A DNA stretch of 64,000 bases from NCBI GenBank assembly GCA_030447275.1, contig JAUJPF010000001.1, positions 1 to 64,000 of the forward strand. Reading direction: 5' to 3'. This document shows, one piece after another, positions 41,378 to 49,553 of this stretch. The first letter of the stretch is position 1, and every line of letters begins with the position of its first letter. Origin of the DNA: Solirubrobacteraceae bacterium (GTDB lineage: Bacteria; Actinomycetota; Thermoleophilia; Solirubrobacterales; Solirubrobacteraceae). Both the position numbers and the translations under genes were made by a program. The notes beneath the pieces were generated by a model, which saw nothing but the letters and a program-made list of their open reading frames with translations, did no database searches and was not told the DNA's origin.

Positions 41378-42279
41378 GCGGCGCGCTCGGCGACGAGCGT
41401 CCCGAACCAGTCGTCGAGCTTGCACCAGACGCCGTCGGGCGGGCCGTACCGGGCGGCGAGGTCGCCGAGGCGGAGGCTGTCGGTCACCGCGAACCCGTGC
41501 TCGCGCAGCAGCCGCTCGGCCGTCTCAGGCGTGAGGCCGAAGCGCAGCGCCTCGCCCCGCCGCTTGACGCTGCGAAACGACCGGCGCGCGCCGGGATGGG
41601 GCGTCGTGCCGTCGATGACCGCGGCGTCGATGTAGTCGGCGAGCAACCGGCTCCCCGGCGCCATCAGCGCCGCGAGCTCCGACAGCGTCTGCGTCGCCGC
41701 CGGCTCGGTCAGGTAGTACATGACGCCCAGCCAGACGACGAGCGACCGGCGCGACGGGTCGAACCCGTGCTCGGGGAGGCGCGTCGAGGGCCGCTGGCTC
41801 TCGAAGTCGCAGTCGACGTAGACGACCGCTCCCGTCGGCTTCAGCCCCGCACGGGCGATCGCGGCCTGCTTGGCCCGCTGGGTCGGCGCGGTGTCGACGT
41901 CGAACAGCGTCGCCGCGCCGAGGTCCATCCGGAAGGCGGTGGAGTCGTAGCCGGCGCCGAGCACCACGACCTGGTCGATCCCGTCGGCGAGGGCGAGCCG
42001 CACCTGCTCGGAGTGCGCGTGGGTGCGCAGGGTGACGTGCGCGTGGTTGCCGCCGTAGAAGCGGTCGAACGTCCGCAGCGAGAACCTGGCGACGGGGCCC
42101 GAGGCGGCGAGCAGGCGGAACACCGGGCTCTGCACCAGGTGGCGCGCGAACGGATCGGTGACGAGCCGCTGCGACGGCGGGTGGTGCATCTCGCCCGCGC
42201 GCTCGACGGCGTTGACGTCCGCGGTCGCGCTGGCCTTGTAGCGCGGTCGCGACAGGTCGCGGGGGGAGCGGGCTCGCAT
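41368..42279 (-). CDS. SAM-dependent methyltransferase (LCMT/TIGR00027-like)
   Basis: 303 residues. SAM-binding motif DQVVVLGAGYDSTAFRMDLG followed by TLFDVDTAPTQRAKQAAIAR, VVYVDCDFESQ and LVVWLGVMYYLTEPAATQTL are typical of the PF04072 leucine carboxyl methyltransferase-like family used for O-methylation in secondary metabolism. The start at 42279 is supported by TATCGT ending 6 nt upstream; an in-frame start at 42333 would run through that promoter. It is convergent with the P450 and probably tailors the same product. Confidence 0.88.
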   Translation of the reverse strand: MRARSPRDLSRPRYKASATADVNAVERAGEMHHPPSQRLVTDPFARHLVQSPVFRLLAASGPVARFSLRTFDRFYGGNHAHVTLRTHAHSEQVRLALADGIDQVVVLGAGYDSTAFRMDLGAATLFDVDTAPTQRAKQAAIARAGLKPTGAVVYVDCDFESQRPSTRLPEHGFDPSRRSLVVWLGVMYYLTEPAATQTLSELAALMAPGSRLLADYIDAAVIDGTTPHPGARRSFRSVKRRGEALRFGLTPETAERLLREHGFAVTDSLRLGDLAARYGPPDGVWCKLDDWFGTLVAERAAQA

Positions 42280-42285
42280 GCGGCC

Positions 42286-42291
42286 ACGATA
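42286..42291 (-). promoter_or_regulatory. TATCGT leaderless -10 of the methyltransferase
   Basis: On the minus strand TATCGT ends 6 nt before the ATG at 42279. The same 55-bp region must hold the divergent GST promoter (TATGCT at 42310-42315 is a candidate). Confidence 0.5.
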
Positions 42292-42334
42292 CTTCACCAA
42301 TCCGGCTATGCTCGCCCGCCGCCGGGGGACCACG

Positions 42335-42958
42335 ATGCTGCTCTACGACTTCCCCGAGTCAGGCAACTGCTTCAAGGTGAAGCTGCTCTTCGCGCACCTC
42401 GGGCTCGACTACGAGCGCCGCGACGTCGACCCGTTCGACGTCGTGCAGAAGCGCGAGCTGCTCGGCGGCCTCAACCCCGTGCGCCGCCTGCCCACGCTGG
42501 TCCTCGACGACGGCCGCCCCCTCGCCGAGTCGAACGCGATCCTCTTCTACTTCGCCGAGGGGACCGAGTACCTCCCGGCCGACCGCTACGAGCGCGCGCA
42601 GGTGGTCCAGTGGCTCTGCTTCGAGGAGTTCAGCCACCAGCCGTACCTCGCGACGGCCCGGCTGTGGGCGATGGGCGGCGATCCGCCGTCGGCCGAGGAG
42701 CGCGCGATGCGCATGCGCGGGGGCGAGATGGCGCTGAAGGCCATGGGCCGCCACCTCGAGCGGCGGCGCTTCCTCGTCGGCGAGCGCTACTCGATCGCCG
42801 ACATCGCGCTGTACGCGTACACGCAGTTCGCGGACGAGAGCGGCTTCGAGCTCGACGGGCACCCGGCCGTGAAGGCCTGGCTCGAGCGCGTCGCGGCGCA
42901 GCCGGGGCACGTCCCGCTGGCCGGCCTACGCGGCGACGCGGACGCGCGCGTGCCGTGA
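42335..42958 (+). CDS. glutathione S-transferase family protein
   Basis: 207 residues. Thioredoxin-like N-terminal domain (LLYDFPESGNCFKVKLLFAH; NPVRRLPTLVLDDGRPLAES with the cis-Pro and Glu-Ser of the G-site) and helical C-terminal domain ending in the N-capping pattern RFLVGERYSIADIALYAYTQ. Actinobacteria mostly lack glutathione, so the thiol partner may differ. ATG 42335 fits the family start and has GGGGGA upstream. It converges with the hydrolase gene (33-bp overlap) and may open rings or conjugate an electrophilic product of the locus. Confidence 0.87.
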   Translation: MLLYDFPESGNCFKVKLLFAHLGLDYERRDVDPFDVVQKRELLGGLNPVRRLPTLVLDDGRPLAESNAILFYFAEGTEYLPADRYERAQVVQWLCFEEFSHQPYLATARLWAMGGDPPSAEERAMRMRGGEMALKAMGRHLERRRFLVGERYSIADIALYAYTQFADESGFELDGHPAVKAWLERVAAQPGHVPLAGLRGDADARVP

Positions 42959-43738
42959 GATCCAGCCGGCGATCGTCGCTGCGACGAGGCCGGGGTCGTC
43001 CCACATCGGCAGGTGGCCGACGCCGGGCAGCACCCGGTACTCGACCGCCGGGATGCCCTCGCGCAGCCTGGCGGCGCACGTCCGCGCCGGCAGGACCGTG
43101 TCGTGCTCGCCCCACGCCAGCAGCACCGGCGCGGCGACCCGGTCCAGCGCCTCGAGGTGCATGCGGCCGGCGCGCAGCTCCCGCACCGCGCCGGCGACCG
43201 TCGTGCACGCCACGGCGACCGTCGTGCACGCCAGCAGCGACCGGACCAGGGCGGCGGCCTCGTCGCGCTCGACGAGGTGGCCGCGCCGCATCAACCCGCT
43301 CAGCGCGAGCCGGCGGGCGCGCGGCCGGGCGAGGATCCGCTCCAGCCGCGGGTCGGCCGCCGCGAGGATCGGCGGCAGCCACGAGAAGCCCCGCGCGAGC
43401 CGCCGCGGAACCCTCCCGCCCGGCTCCCACCCCCCGCCCGGAGACAGCCCCACGACGCTGCGCGCGCGGCCGCGCTTGGCCAGCTCGATCGCCAGCGCTC
43501 CACCCGCCGAGCTTCCGACGAGGTGCGCCGTCCCGACGCCGAGGCCGTCGAGCTGGCGCTCGACTTGGTCCGCGAGGCGCTGGAACGTGAACGCCCCGTC
43601 GAACGGCGGCCCGCCGCCGTGCCCGGGAAGCGTCGGCGTCAGCACCTCGTGGCGCTCGGCCAGTCGCGGCAGCACGGGACGCCACACCTGCGCGGTGACG
43701 CCGAACGGGTGCAGGAGGACGACCGGCTCGGCCGCCAT
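42926..43738 (-). CDS. alpha/beta hydrolase
   Basis: 270 residues. Oxyanion HP in VVLLHPFGVTAQVWRPVLPR, nucleophile Ser in LVGSSAGGALAIELAKRG, acid in VLLAWGEHDTVLPA and His in VLPGVGHLPMWDDP complete an ester/thioester hydrolase triad. It contains a 7-residue tandem duplication (ACTTVAV-ACTTVAG) from a 21-bp DNA repeat. It starts 2 nt after the stop of the R2-like gene, so it is third in a minus-strand operon with SGNH and R2-like genes. It could act as a thioesterase. Confidence 0.87.
   Translation of the reverse strand: MAAEPVVLLHPFGVTAQVWRPVLPRLAERHEVLTPTLPGHGGGPPFDGAFTFQRLADQVERQLDGLGVGTAHLVGSSAGGALAIELAKRGRARSVVGLSPGGGWEPGGRVPRRLARGFSWLPPILAAADPRLERILARPRARRLALSGLMRRGHLVERDEAAALVRSLLACTTVAVACTTVAGAVRELRAGRMHLEALDRVAAPVLLAWGEHDTVLPARTCAARLREGIPAVEYRVLPGVGHLPMWDDPGLVAATIAGWISRHARVRVAA
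43194..43235 (+). repeat. tandem 21-bp duplication inside the hydrolase gene
   Basis: The 21-bp unit beginning GCGACCGTCGTGCACGCC occurs twice head to tail (43194-43214 and 43215-43235), the copies differing only in the last bases. It adds seven residues in frame to the cap region of the hydrolase. Confidence 0.8.
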
Positions 43739-43740
43739 CG

Positions 43741-45003
43741 TCAGGTACCGAACAGCCTGGGCAGCGACAGGAGCAGCCGCAGGTCGCCCCGCGGGCGCAG
43801 GCGCCGGGCGAGCATCGCGCGCCGCGGGTCGCGGCGGCGCGTGGCGACGTCGACCCAGTCCTGGAAGTGGCAGGCGAGCGTGAGGTCCGGGCTCGCGGGC
43901 ATCCCACGCGCGGCCTCGGCGCGTCCGTCCTCGACGACGAGATGCCACGGCTCGTGGTCGGTGAAGTCCCACGCGAGCGTGACGCGCCGGGGCGGCGCCT
44001 GCCGGTGGTCGATCGAGAGCCCGATCGCCTCGAACAGGTAGCCGACCGCGGTGGGGTCGTGGATCGCCGGCCGGCTGCCATCGCCGACGAGGTGCGCGCG
44101 CAGCATCGCCCCGACGTGCCTCGCCCGCTCGGAGTGCGACAGCGCCGGGTCCTGCGGCCATGCGCCGTTGAGCTCCTCGTGGGGGAGGCCGGCGGCTCGG
44201 AGCTTGCTGTCGAGGCTCTCGATGCTCTTCTCGAACGTCTCCTCGAGGGTGAAGCCCATCGACTCCACGAGCGACTCGTCCCAGTCGGGCGGGATGTAGA
44301 GCGCGATCGTCCACGGCATCGCCTCGCGCAGCATCTCGACCGCCGCGTCGCGGCAGCTCGGGTCCTCGACCAGGTCGGCGAGCGCCTTGACCCCGAACCC
44401 GATGTGCCGCTGCTCGTCGCGCGAGATGTTGCGCATCCCCTCGAGCAGGCCGGGCAGTATCCCGTCGCGCTCGAGATGCTCCTCGAAGAGGTGCTGGCCG
44501 GGCTGCGCGAGCGTCGCCTCGATGACGAGGTGGTAGAGCATCAGGCCGGCGGCGAAGCGCTGCGGCGAGGGGTCGAGCTGGAGCTCGCGGGACAGGCGCT
44601 CGAGCCGGCCGAACGTCCGCCGGAAGCCCCACGTCAGGTGGGCGTCGGTCGCCGCGCGCGCGGCGGTGGCGCTGTCGCCGAGCCCGACGACCTCGGTCAT
44701 GAACCGCGTGAAGAAGACCGCGTGCCGCGCCTCGTCGGACTGCTGCGTGGCCAGGAAGTACTTCTGCTCGTCGAGCGGCGCGGCGTCGATGAACGGCGAC
44801 AGCGTCGCGGCGACGACGTGCTCGCCGTGGAAGAACAGGCCGTAGTTCCACAGCACGGCCCGGCGCTGCGTCTCGCTGAGCTCGTCGCGCCACTGCCGGG
44901 CGTCGACCGACAGGTCGATCGCGGTGGCGCTCCACGGGCTGCTCTCCCAGCGCGCGTAGAGGTCGGCGTAGGAGAGGGACGAGGCCGCGGGGCTCGTCAG
45001 CAC
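43741..45003 (-). CDS. R2-like diiron oxygenase fused to an SCP2-like domain
   Basis: 420 residues. Residues about 1-290 form a ribonucleotide-reductase-R2/ferritin-like helical bundle with acidic and His ligands in FFHGEHVVAATLSPF, QQSDEARHAVFFTRF, LYHLVIEATLAQPGQH and ISRDEQRHIGFGV. The last 110 residues (LTLACHFQDWVDVATRRRDP; LRPRGDLRLLLSLPRLFG) look like an SCP2 sterol/lipid-binding domain. The fusion suggests oxidation of a lipid-like or acyl substrate, for example N-oxygenation, desaturation or hydroxylation. It is unlikely to be a true nucleotide reductase subunit, since no large subunit is nearby. The GTG start overlaps the SGNH stop by 1 nt. Confidence 0.82.
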   Translation of the reverse strand: MLTSPAASSLSYADLYARWESSPWSATAIDLSVDARQWRDELSETQRRAVLWNYGLFFHGEHVVAATLSPFIDAAPLDEQKYFLATQQSDEARHAVFFTRFMTEVVGLGDSATAARAATDAHLTWGFRRTFGRLERLSRELQLDPSPQRFAAGLMLYHLVIEATLAQPGQHLFEEHLERDGILPGLLEGMRNISRDEQRHIGFGVKALADLVEDPSCRDAAVEMLREAMPWTIALYIPPDWDESLVESMGFTLEETFEKSIESLDSKLRAAGLPHEELNGAWPQDPALSHSERARHVGAMLRAHLVGDGSRPAIHDPTAVGYLFEAIGLSIDHRQAPPRRVTLAWDFTDHEPWHLVVEDGRAEAARGMPASPDLTLACHFQDWVDVATRRRDPRRAMLARRLRPRGDLRLLLSLPRLFGT

Positions 45004-45674
45004 TAGGTCGTCGCCGCGGCTGCGCGCGCGTGCTCGGCCATGTGGTCGAGCACGATCTCCGCGCTGATCCTGTGGCCCTTGCGCGTGCAGTGCTGGAGGT
45101 CGCTGGTGTAGATCGAGGGGTCGGCCGACACGGGCTGCAGGTGCAGGTCGACCAGCACGGCGCCGCAGCGGCGCGCGACCTCGATCGTCGTCTCGCGCAG
45201 CTCCGCGAAGCGCGGGGCGAGCAGGTCGCTCAGCTCCTGAGGCATGATGCCCGCGGAGAAGATGTCGTAGATCGTGATGACGAACACGGTCGCACCGCGC
45301 TCGGTCAGCGCCCCGAAGATCGCCTCGAGGTTGGCCTCGGTGATCCCGGGGTCGAAGTGCTCGACGAGCAGGTCGTTGCCGCCGGCCGCGACGATCGCGG
45401 CGTCCGGCTCGAACTCGAGCGCGCGCGGCAGCTGCGCCTCGAGGATCTGGGTGCTCTTGAGGTAGCGCTTGGCGCACGTCTTGTAGGCGAAGCCGGGCTT
45501 GGCCGCCTGCAGCGCCTCGCCGATCTGCTGGTACCAGCCGACGTCGGGGTACCCCTCGGACGGCTCGCTGAGCTCGCCCTCGACCATGCTGTCGCCGATC
45601 CCCACGAGGCGGCTCCACGGCACGTCGTCGAACTGGCTGCGTACCCGGGCGCTGAGGTCCTCGTGAGCGGCCAT
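45003..45674 (-). CDS. SGNH/GDSL hydrolase
   Basis: 223 residues. Block I LVGIGDSMVEGELSEP (catalytic Ser in GDS), block III AAIVAAGGNDLLVEHFD (GxND), and a C-terminal His in CTRKGHRISAEIVLDH. It is a cytosolic esterase or acyl hydrolase without a signal peptide. First in the minus-strand operon, with TACACT (45687-45682) ending 7 nt before its ATG. It could hydrolyse the acyl product or intermediates of the lipid block. Confidence 0.88.
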   Translation of the reverse strand: MAAHEDLSARVRSQFDDVPWSRLVGIGDSMVEGELSEPSEGYPDVGWYQQIGEALQAAKPGFAYKTCAKRYLKSTQILEAQLPRALEFEPDAAIVAAGGNDLLVEHFDPGITEANLEAIFGALTERGATVFVITIYDIFSAGIMPQELSDLLAPRFAELRETTIEVARRCGAVLVDLHLQPVSADPSIYTSDLQHCTRKGHRISAEIVLDHMAEHARAAAATT

Positions 45675-45681
45675 GCGCGCG

Positions 45682-45760
45682 AGTGTAACGCAGCTGCCCT
45701 GCGCGCTGAGCCCGCGTTGACGGGTTCGCTAACATGCTCCGTTCGGTCGTCCGACGAACG
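45682..45760. promoter_or_regulatory. divergent promoter region of the two lipid-block operons
   Basis: Minus strand: TACACT at 45687-45682, leaderless for the SGNH gene. Plus strand: TAACAT (45730-45735) and a near-palindrome at 45740-45760 (CGTTC-g-GTCG, TC, CGACGAACG) just downstream, a candidate operator for the ACP-desaturase-FAAL-methyltransferase operon. A Shine-Dalgarno GGGAGAGAAGG precedes the ACP start. Confidence 0.45.
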
Positions 45761-45773
45761 AGGGAGAGAAGGC

Positions 45774-46046
45774 GTGGTCACGATCGACGAGGTCGAGCGG
45801 CTGATCCGCGAGCGCATGCGGGGCAAGCTCCCCGCGGACGCGACGGTCGGCCCCGGCACGGTGCTGAAGGATCTCGGGCTGTCGAGCCTCCAGCTCTCCG
45901 ACATCGTGTTCTCGCTCGAGGAGCTCCACGACATCGAGTTCGACGCGTCGAAGGCGGCGGACGTCAAGACCGTGGGTCAGATGGTGGCGGTCGCCAACGA
46001 GGCGCTCAGCGCCGACGGCTCCGGCGACCCGGCGCTCACCGGCTGA
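45774..46046 (+). CDS. acyl carrier protein of the lipid block
   Basis: 90 residues with phosphopantetheine site DLGLSSLQLSDIVF (S38), in a normal ACP fold (VERLIRERMRGKLP; DVKTVGQMVAVANEAL). GTG start at 45774 with a good Shine-Dalgarno. It is followed by a membrane desaturase and a fatty acyl-AMP ligase, the trio expected for ACP-tethered fatty-acid modification. It is distinct from the carrier at 32694, so the locus has two separate acyl-carrier lines. Confidence 0.92.
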   Translation: MVTIDEVERLIRERMRGKLPADATVGPGTVLKDLGLSSLQLSDIVFSLEELHDIEFDASKAADVKTVGQMVAVANEALSADGSGDPALTG

Positions 46047-46053
46047 CGCCGCC

Positions 46054-47040
46054 ATGGACGGGCGCGAGCACCACACCTTCATCCTCGCGGCGTCGATCCT
46101 TCCGCTGCTCGGCTTCGTGGCGGCGATCGTCCTGCTGTGGAACAGCGTCGTGGGGGTCTCCGACCTCGTCGCGTTCGGCGTGATGTACGTCATCGCCGGT
46201 CTCGGCGTGACCGCCGGCTACCACCGCCTGTTCGCCCACCGGGCGTTCAAGACGACGCGCCCGCTGAAGCTCTTCTTCGCCTCCGCCGGCGCTGCCGCCG
46301 GCCAGGCGCCGCCGCTCATCTGGACCGCCCACCACCGCAAGCACCACCGCGTCGCGGACAAGCCGGGCGACCCGCACAGCCCGTACGGCGGCGACGAGCC
46401 CGGCATCAGGGGGCTCGCGAAGGGCCTGTGGCACGCGCACATGGGGTGGCTGTTCGACGAGGACCTCGACGCCGACCCGATGCGCTACTGCCCCGACCTC
46501 GCGCGCGACAAGGACCTCCGCTGGATCTCGCGGTACTTCGTCGCGTTCGTCCTCGCCGGGCTGCTGCTGCCCGGGCTCATCGGGCTGGCGATCGGCGGGA
46601 CGCTCGCCTCGTTCGCGACCGGGGTCTTGTGGGGCGGGCTGGTCCGCTTCTTCGTCAGCAACCACGTCACCTATGCGATCAACTCGGTCTGCCACGTCTT
46701 CGGCCGGCGCCGGTTCGAGGTCGCCGACGAGTCGCGCAACGTGGGCTGGCTGTCGCTCGCCTCGTTCGGCGAGTCGTGGCACAACAACCACCACGCGTTC
46801 CCGCGCTCCTACACGCACGGCATGCGCTGGTACGAGGTCGACCTGAGCGCGCAGTTCATCCGCGGGCTCGAACGGCTCGGCCTGGCCTGGGACGTCGTCC
46901 GGGTCGACCGCGCGACGATGGAGCGCAAGGCCGAGAGCCTCGCCCGCGTCGGCGGCGGCCGGCACGTGCCGCACGCGCCGCCGAAGCCGCTGGCCGAGCA
47001 GCGCGACCTGAGCCCCGCGGGCGTCGCCGACGTCGAGTAG
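46054..47040 (+). CDS. membrane fatty-acid desaturase
   Basis: 328 residues. The three His boxes of delta-9 type desaturases are present: GYHRLFAHRAF (HxxxxH), WTAHHRKHHR (HxxHH) and ESWHNNHHAF (HxxHH), with hydrophobic segments in between (LAASILPLLGFVAAIVLLW; FVAFVLAGLLLPGLIGLAIG). Placed between an ACP and a FAAL, it is arranged like JamB/TtuB, which desaturate ACP-bound acyl chains to alkenes or terminal alkynes. An ordinary desaturase role for membrane lipids is equally possible from sequence. Confidence 0.92.
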   Translation: MDGREHHTFILAASILPLLGFVAAIVLLWNSVVGVSDLVAFGVMYVIAGLGVTAGYHRLFAHRAFKTTRPLKLFFASAGAAAGQAPPLIWTAHHRKHHRVADKPGDPHSPYGGDEPGIRGLAKGLWHAHMGWLFDEDLDADPMRYCPDLARDKDLRWISRYFVAFVLAGLLLPGLIGLAIGGTLASFATGVLWGGLVRFFVSNHVTYAINSVCHVFGRRRFEVADESRNVGWLSLASFGESWHNNHHAFPRSYTHGMRWYEVDLSAQFIRGLERLGLAWDVVRVDRATMERKAESLARVGGGRHVPHAPPKPLAEQRDLSPAGVADVE

Positions 47041-47046
47041 CGCACC

Positions 47047-48687
47047 GTGAGCTTCTGGGACCGTCTGGTCGCGGGCGGCGAAGGCGGTCGCCTTCGCTGC
47101 TGGGTCGACGACCGCTACGAGGACGCGGCGTGGGCCGAGGTCTCGCGCGAGGCCGAGGCGATGACGCGGGGACTGCGCAACGCGGGCGTCGAGCCGGGAT
47201 CGCGCGTGGCCGCGATCCTCACCAACGACCCGTTCACCGTGCGCGGGGTGCTCGCCACCTGGCTGGCGGGGGGCGCGCTGGCCTCGCTGCCCGTCCCCGC
47301 GCGCGGGATGAGCCTCGACGAGTACGCCGCGCAGCTCGCGACGCTGTGCGAGCACGTCGAGCCCTCGGTGCTGCTCGTGCAGGAGCAGATGCTCGGCCTG
47401 CTCCCGCCCGAGCTCGCCGCGCGCTGGAACGCGCGCTCGTGGGAGTCGGTCGCCGGCCGCGGGCGCGTCGACCCCTCGCCGCCCGGCGACGACGAGGTCG
47501 CGTTCATCCAGTACTCGTCAGGGAGCACGAGCACGCCGAAGGGGTGCGCGCTGACCACGCGGGCGATCGAGGCCCAGCTCGACATGCTCATGGAGACCGC
47601 GGTGGCGCCGGCCGAGATCGACGTCTCGTGGCTGCCGCTGTCGCACGACATGGGGATGTTCGGGCACCTCGTGATGTGCTGGGCGAACCCGCACACGCTC
47701 TACCTGGGCACGCCCGAGCGGTTCGCGATGTCGCCGCGTACGTGGTTCCAGGACTGCGCCGACGTCGGCGCCACGTTCACCTGCGCGACGAACACCGCGC
47801 TCGCGGTCGCGGCTCGCGCGCACCGCGGCGGGCGGTTCGGATCCGGCCGGGAGCTGAACCTCGACGTGCTGCTGCTCGGCGCCGAGCGGCTGGAGTGGGA
47901 GACCGTCCGCGCCGCGCTCGACACGCTCGGTCCGTACGGCCTGCGGGCCGAGACGATCATGCCGGCCTACGGGCTCGCGGAGGCGACGCTCGCGGTGACC
48001 CACACGCCGCGCGGCGAGGCGCCGCGCTACGTCTGCGTCGACGGCATCGGCCTCGCCGACGGCGACGTGCGCGAGATCGGCGAGGACGAGCCCGCCGCAA
48101 CCCGGATCGTCGGCGCGGGCGTCCCGCTGAACGGGGTGGAGGTGCGCGGCGCCCGCGAGCACGAGCTGGAGGAGATCCGCATCACGTCGCCTTCGATGGC
48201 CGAGGGCTACTACGCCGATCCGGCGCGGACCGCGGAGCGCTTCGTCGACGGCGAGCTGCACACGCGCGACCTGGGGTTCGTGCGCGACGGCGTCCTGTAC
48301 CCGGTGGGCCGCGTCGACGACGTCATCTCGATCGGCGGCCGCAAGGTCTACGCGCGCGAGATCGAGGCCGCGGTCGACGGGCTCGACGGCCTGCGGCGCG
48401 GGTGCTCGACGGTCGTCGACACGTACGACGGGACCGCGCAGCGCCTGACGCTGCTCGTCGAGGTGCGCGACAGCGACGGCGACGGCGACGCGCGACGCGT
48501 CGCCGAGGCCGCCGCCGAGCTGGCGATGGCCAAGGGCGCGATCGTGCTCGACCGCTGCCTGTTCCTCGAGAAGGGGACGCTGCCCAAGACGCCGAGCGGC
48601 AAGATCCAGCGCTACCGCTGCCGGCAGCTGCTCGACAGCGGCCGGCTGACGGCGGTCGCCGACATCGACGTGGCGGGCGTCGGATGA
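47047..48687 (+). CDS. fatty acyl-AMP ligase (FAAL-like)
   Basis: 546 residues of the ANL superfamily. FIQYSSGSTSTPKGCALTTR (A3), VSWLPLSHDMGMFGHL (typical of FAALs), MPAYGLAEATLAVTHTP (A5), RDLGFVRDGVLYPVGRVDDV, ISIGGRKVYAREIEAAVDGL (A8) and LPKTPSGKIQRYRC (A10 Lys). FAALs load fatty acids on carrier proteins rather than CoA; the preceding ACP is the natural acceptor. The stop overlaps the following ATG (ATGA). Confidence 0.9.
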   Translation: MSFWDRLVAGGEGGRLRCWVDDRYEDAAWAEVSREAEAMTRGLRNAGVEPGSRVAAILTNDPFTVRGVLATWLAGGALASLPVPARGMSLDEYAAQLATLCEHVEPSVLLVQEQMLGLLPPELAARWNARSWESVAGRGRVDPSPPGDDEVAFIQYSSGSTSTPKGCALTTRAIEAQLDMLMETAVAPAEIDVSWLPLSHDMGMFGHLVMCWANPHTLYLGTPERFAMSPRTWFQDCADVGATFTCATNTALAVAARAHRGGRFGSGRELNLDVLLLGAERLEWETVRAALDTLGPYGLRAETIMPAYGLAEATLAVTHTPRGEAPRYVCVDGIGLADGDVREIGEDEPAATRIVGAGVPLNGVEVRGAREHELEEIRITSPSMAEGYYADPARTAERFVDGELHTRDLGFVRDGVLYPVGRVDDVISIGGRKVYAREIEAAVDGLDGLRRGCSTVVDTYDGTAQRLTLLVEVRDSDGDGDARRVAEAAAELAMAKGAIVLDRCLFLEKGTLPKTPSGKIQRYRCRQLLDSGRLTAVADIDVAGVG

Positions 48688-49550
48688 GCGCGGGCTATCA
48701 GGGCGCCTCGCCCGAGGCGATCCAGCACCACTACGACCTCGGCAACGACTTCTACTCGCTGTGGCTCGACCCGTCGCGGACGTACTCGTGCGCGCTGTGG
48801 GAGGGCGAGGACGACACGCTCGAGGCCGCGCAGCTGCGCAAGCTCGACTATCTGGCCGCCGGCGCCCGCGCGCCCGGCGCGGCGCGCGTGCTCGACGTCG
48901 GCTGCGGCTGGGGGAGTCTCATGCGCCGCCTCGTCGAGCACCACGGCGTCGACGCGGTGACGGGCCTGACGCTCAGCGACGCGCAGGCCGGGTGGATCCG
49001 GACGTGGGCCGACGACCGCTACGACGTGCGCCTCGAGAACTGGGCCGACCACCGGCCCGACCGGCCCTACGACGCGATCGTCTCGATCGGGGCCTTCGAG
49101 CACTTCGCCGACTACGGCCTCCCGCGCGAGGAGCGCGTCGCGTCCTACACGCGCTTCTTCGAGCGCTGCCGCGACTGGCTCCCCGCCGGCGGCCGGCTCG
49201 CCCTGCAGACGATCGCCAAGGGCAGCAACGTCCGGCTCGACCGCCGGGCGGTCCGCGAGCTGCTCTTCATCATCGAGCGGATCTTCCCGGAGTCCGAGCT
49301 GCCGTGGCTGTCGGAGATCGTCGAGGCGTCGGAGCGGCGCTTCGAGGTGCGCACCCTGCGCAACGACGCCGACCACTACGCGCGCACGTGCCAGGCGTGG
49401 CTGGACACCCTGCGCGCCCGCCGCGACGAGGCCCTCGCGCTGGTCGGCGAGGAGCACGTCGCCGACTACGAGCGGTACCTGGCCGGCTCCGTGCTCTGCT
49501 TCGAGCGCCAGCACGTCGGGCTGCTGCGCATCGTCCTCGAGCGCGTCTGA
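48684..49550 (+). CDS. cyclopropane-fatty-acid-synthase-like SAM methyltransferase
   Basis: 288 residues. Family hallmarks: IQHHYDLGNDFYSLWLDPSR and TYSCALWEG at the N terminus, SAM motif VLDVGCGWGSLMRRLVEHHG, VTGLTLSDAQAGWIRTW and IVSIGAFEHFADYG. It transfers a methylene or methyl group to a double bond of an acyl chain. Coming right after a desaturase and FAAL (ATGA overlap), it could cyclopropanate or methylate the newly made double bond. It is shorter than Cfa (about 380 residues), lacking the N-terminal domain, like mycolic-acid methyltransferases. Confidence 0.9.
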   Translation: MSAGYQGASPEAIQHHYDLGNDFYSLWLDPSRTYSCALWEGEDDTLEAAQLRKLDYLAAGARAPGAARVLDVGCGWGSLMRRLVEHHGVDAVTGLTLSDAQAGWIRTWADDRYDVRLENWADHRPDRPYDAIVSIGAFEHFADYGLPREERVASYTRFFERCRDWLPAGGRLALQTIAKGSNVRLDRRAVRELLFIIERIFPESELPWLSEIVEASERRFEVRTLRNDADHYARTCQAWLDTLRARRDEALALVGEEHVADYERYLAGSVLCFERQHVGLLRIVLERV

Positions 49551-49553
49551 GGC

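Noticed and set aside
43741..45003. Annotation as ribonucleotide reductase beta subunit
   Set aside because: No alpha subunit nearby, a fused SCP2-like C-terminal domain and a biosynthetic context argue for an R2-like oxygenase.
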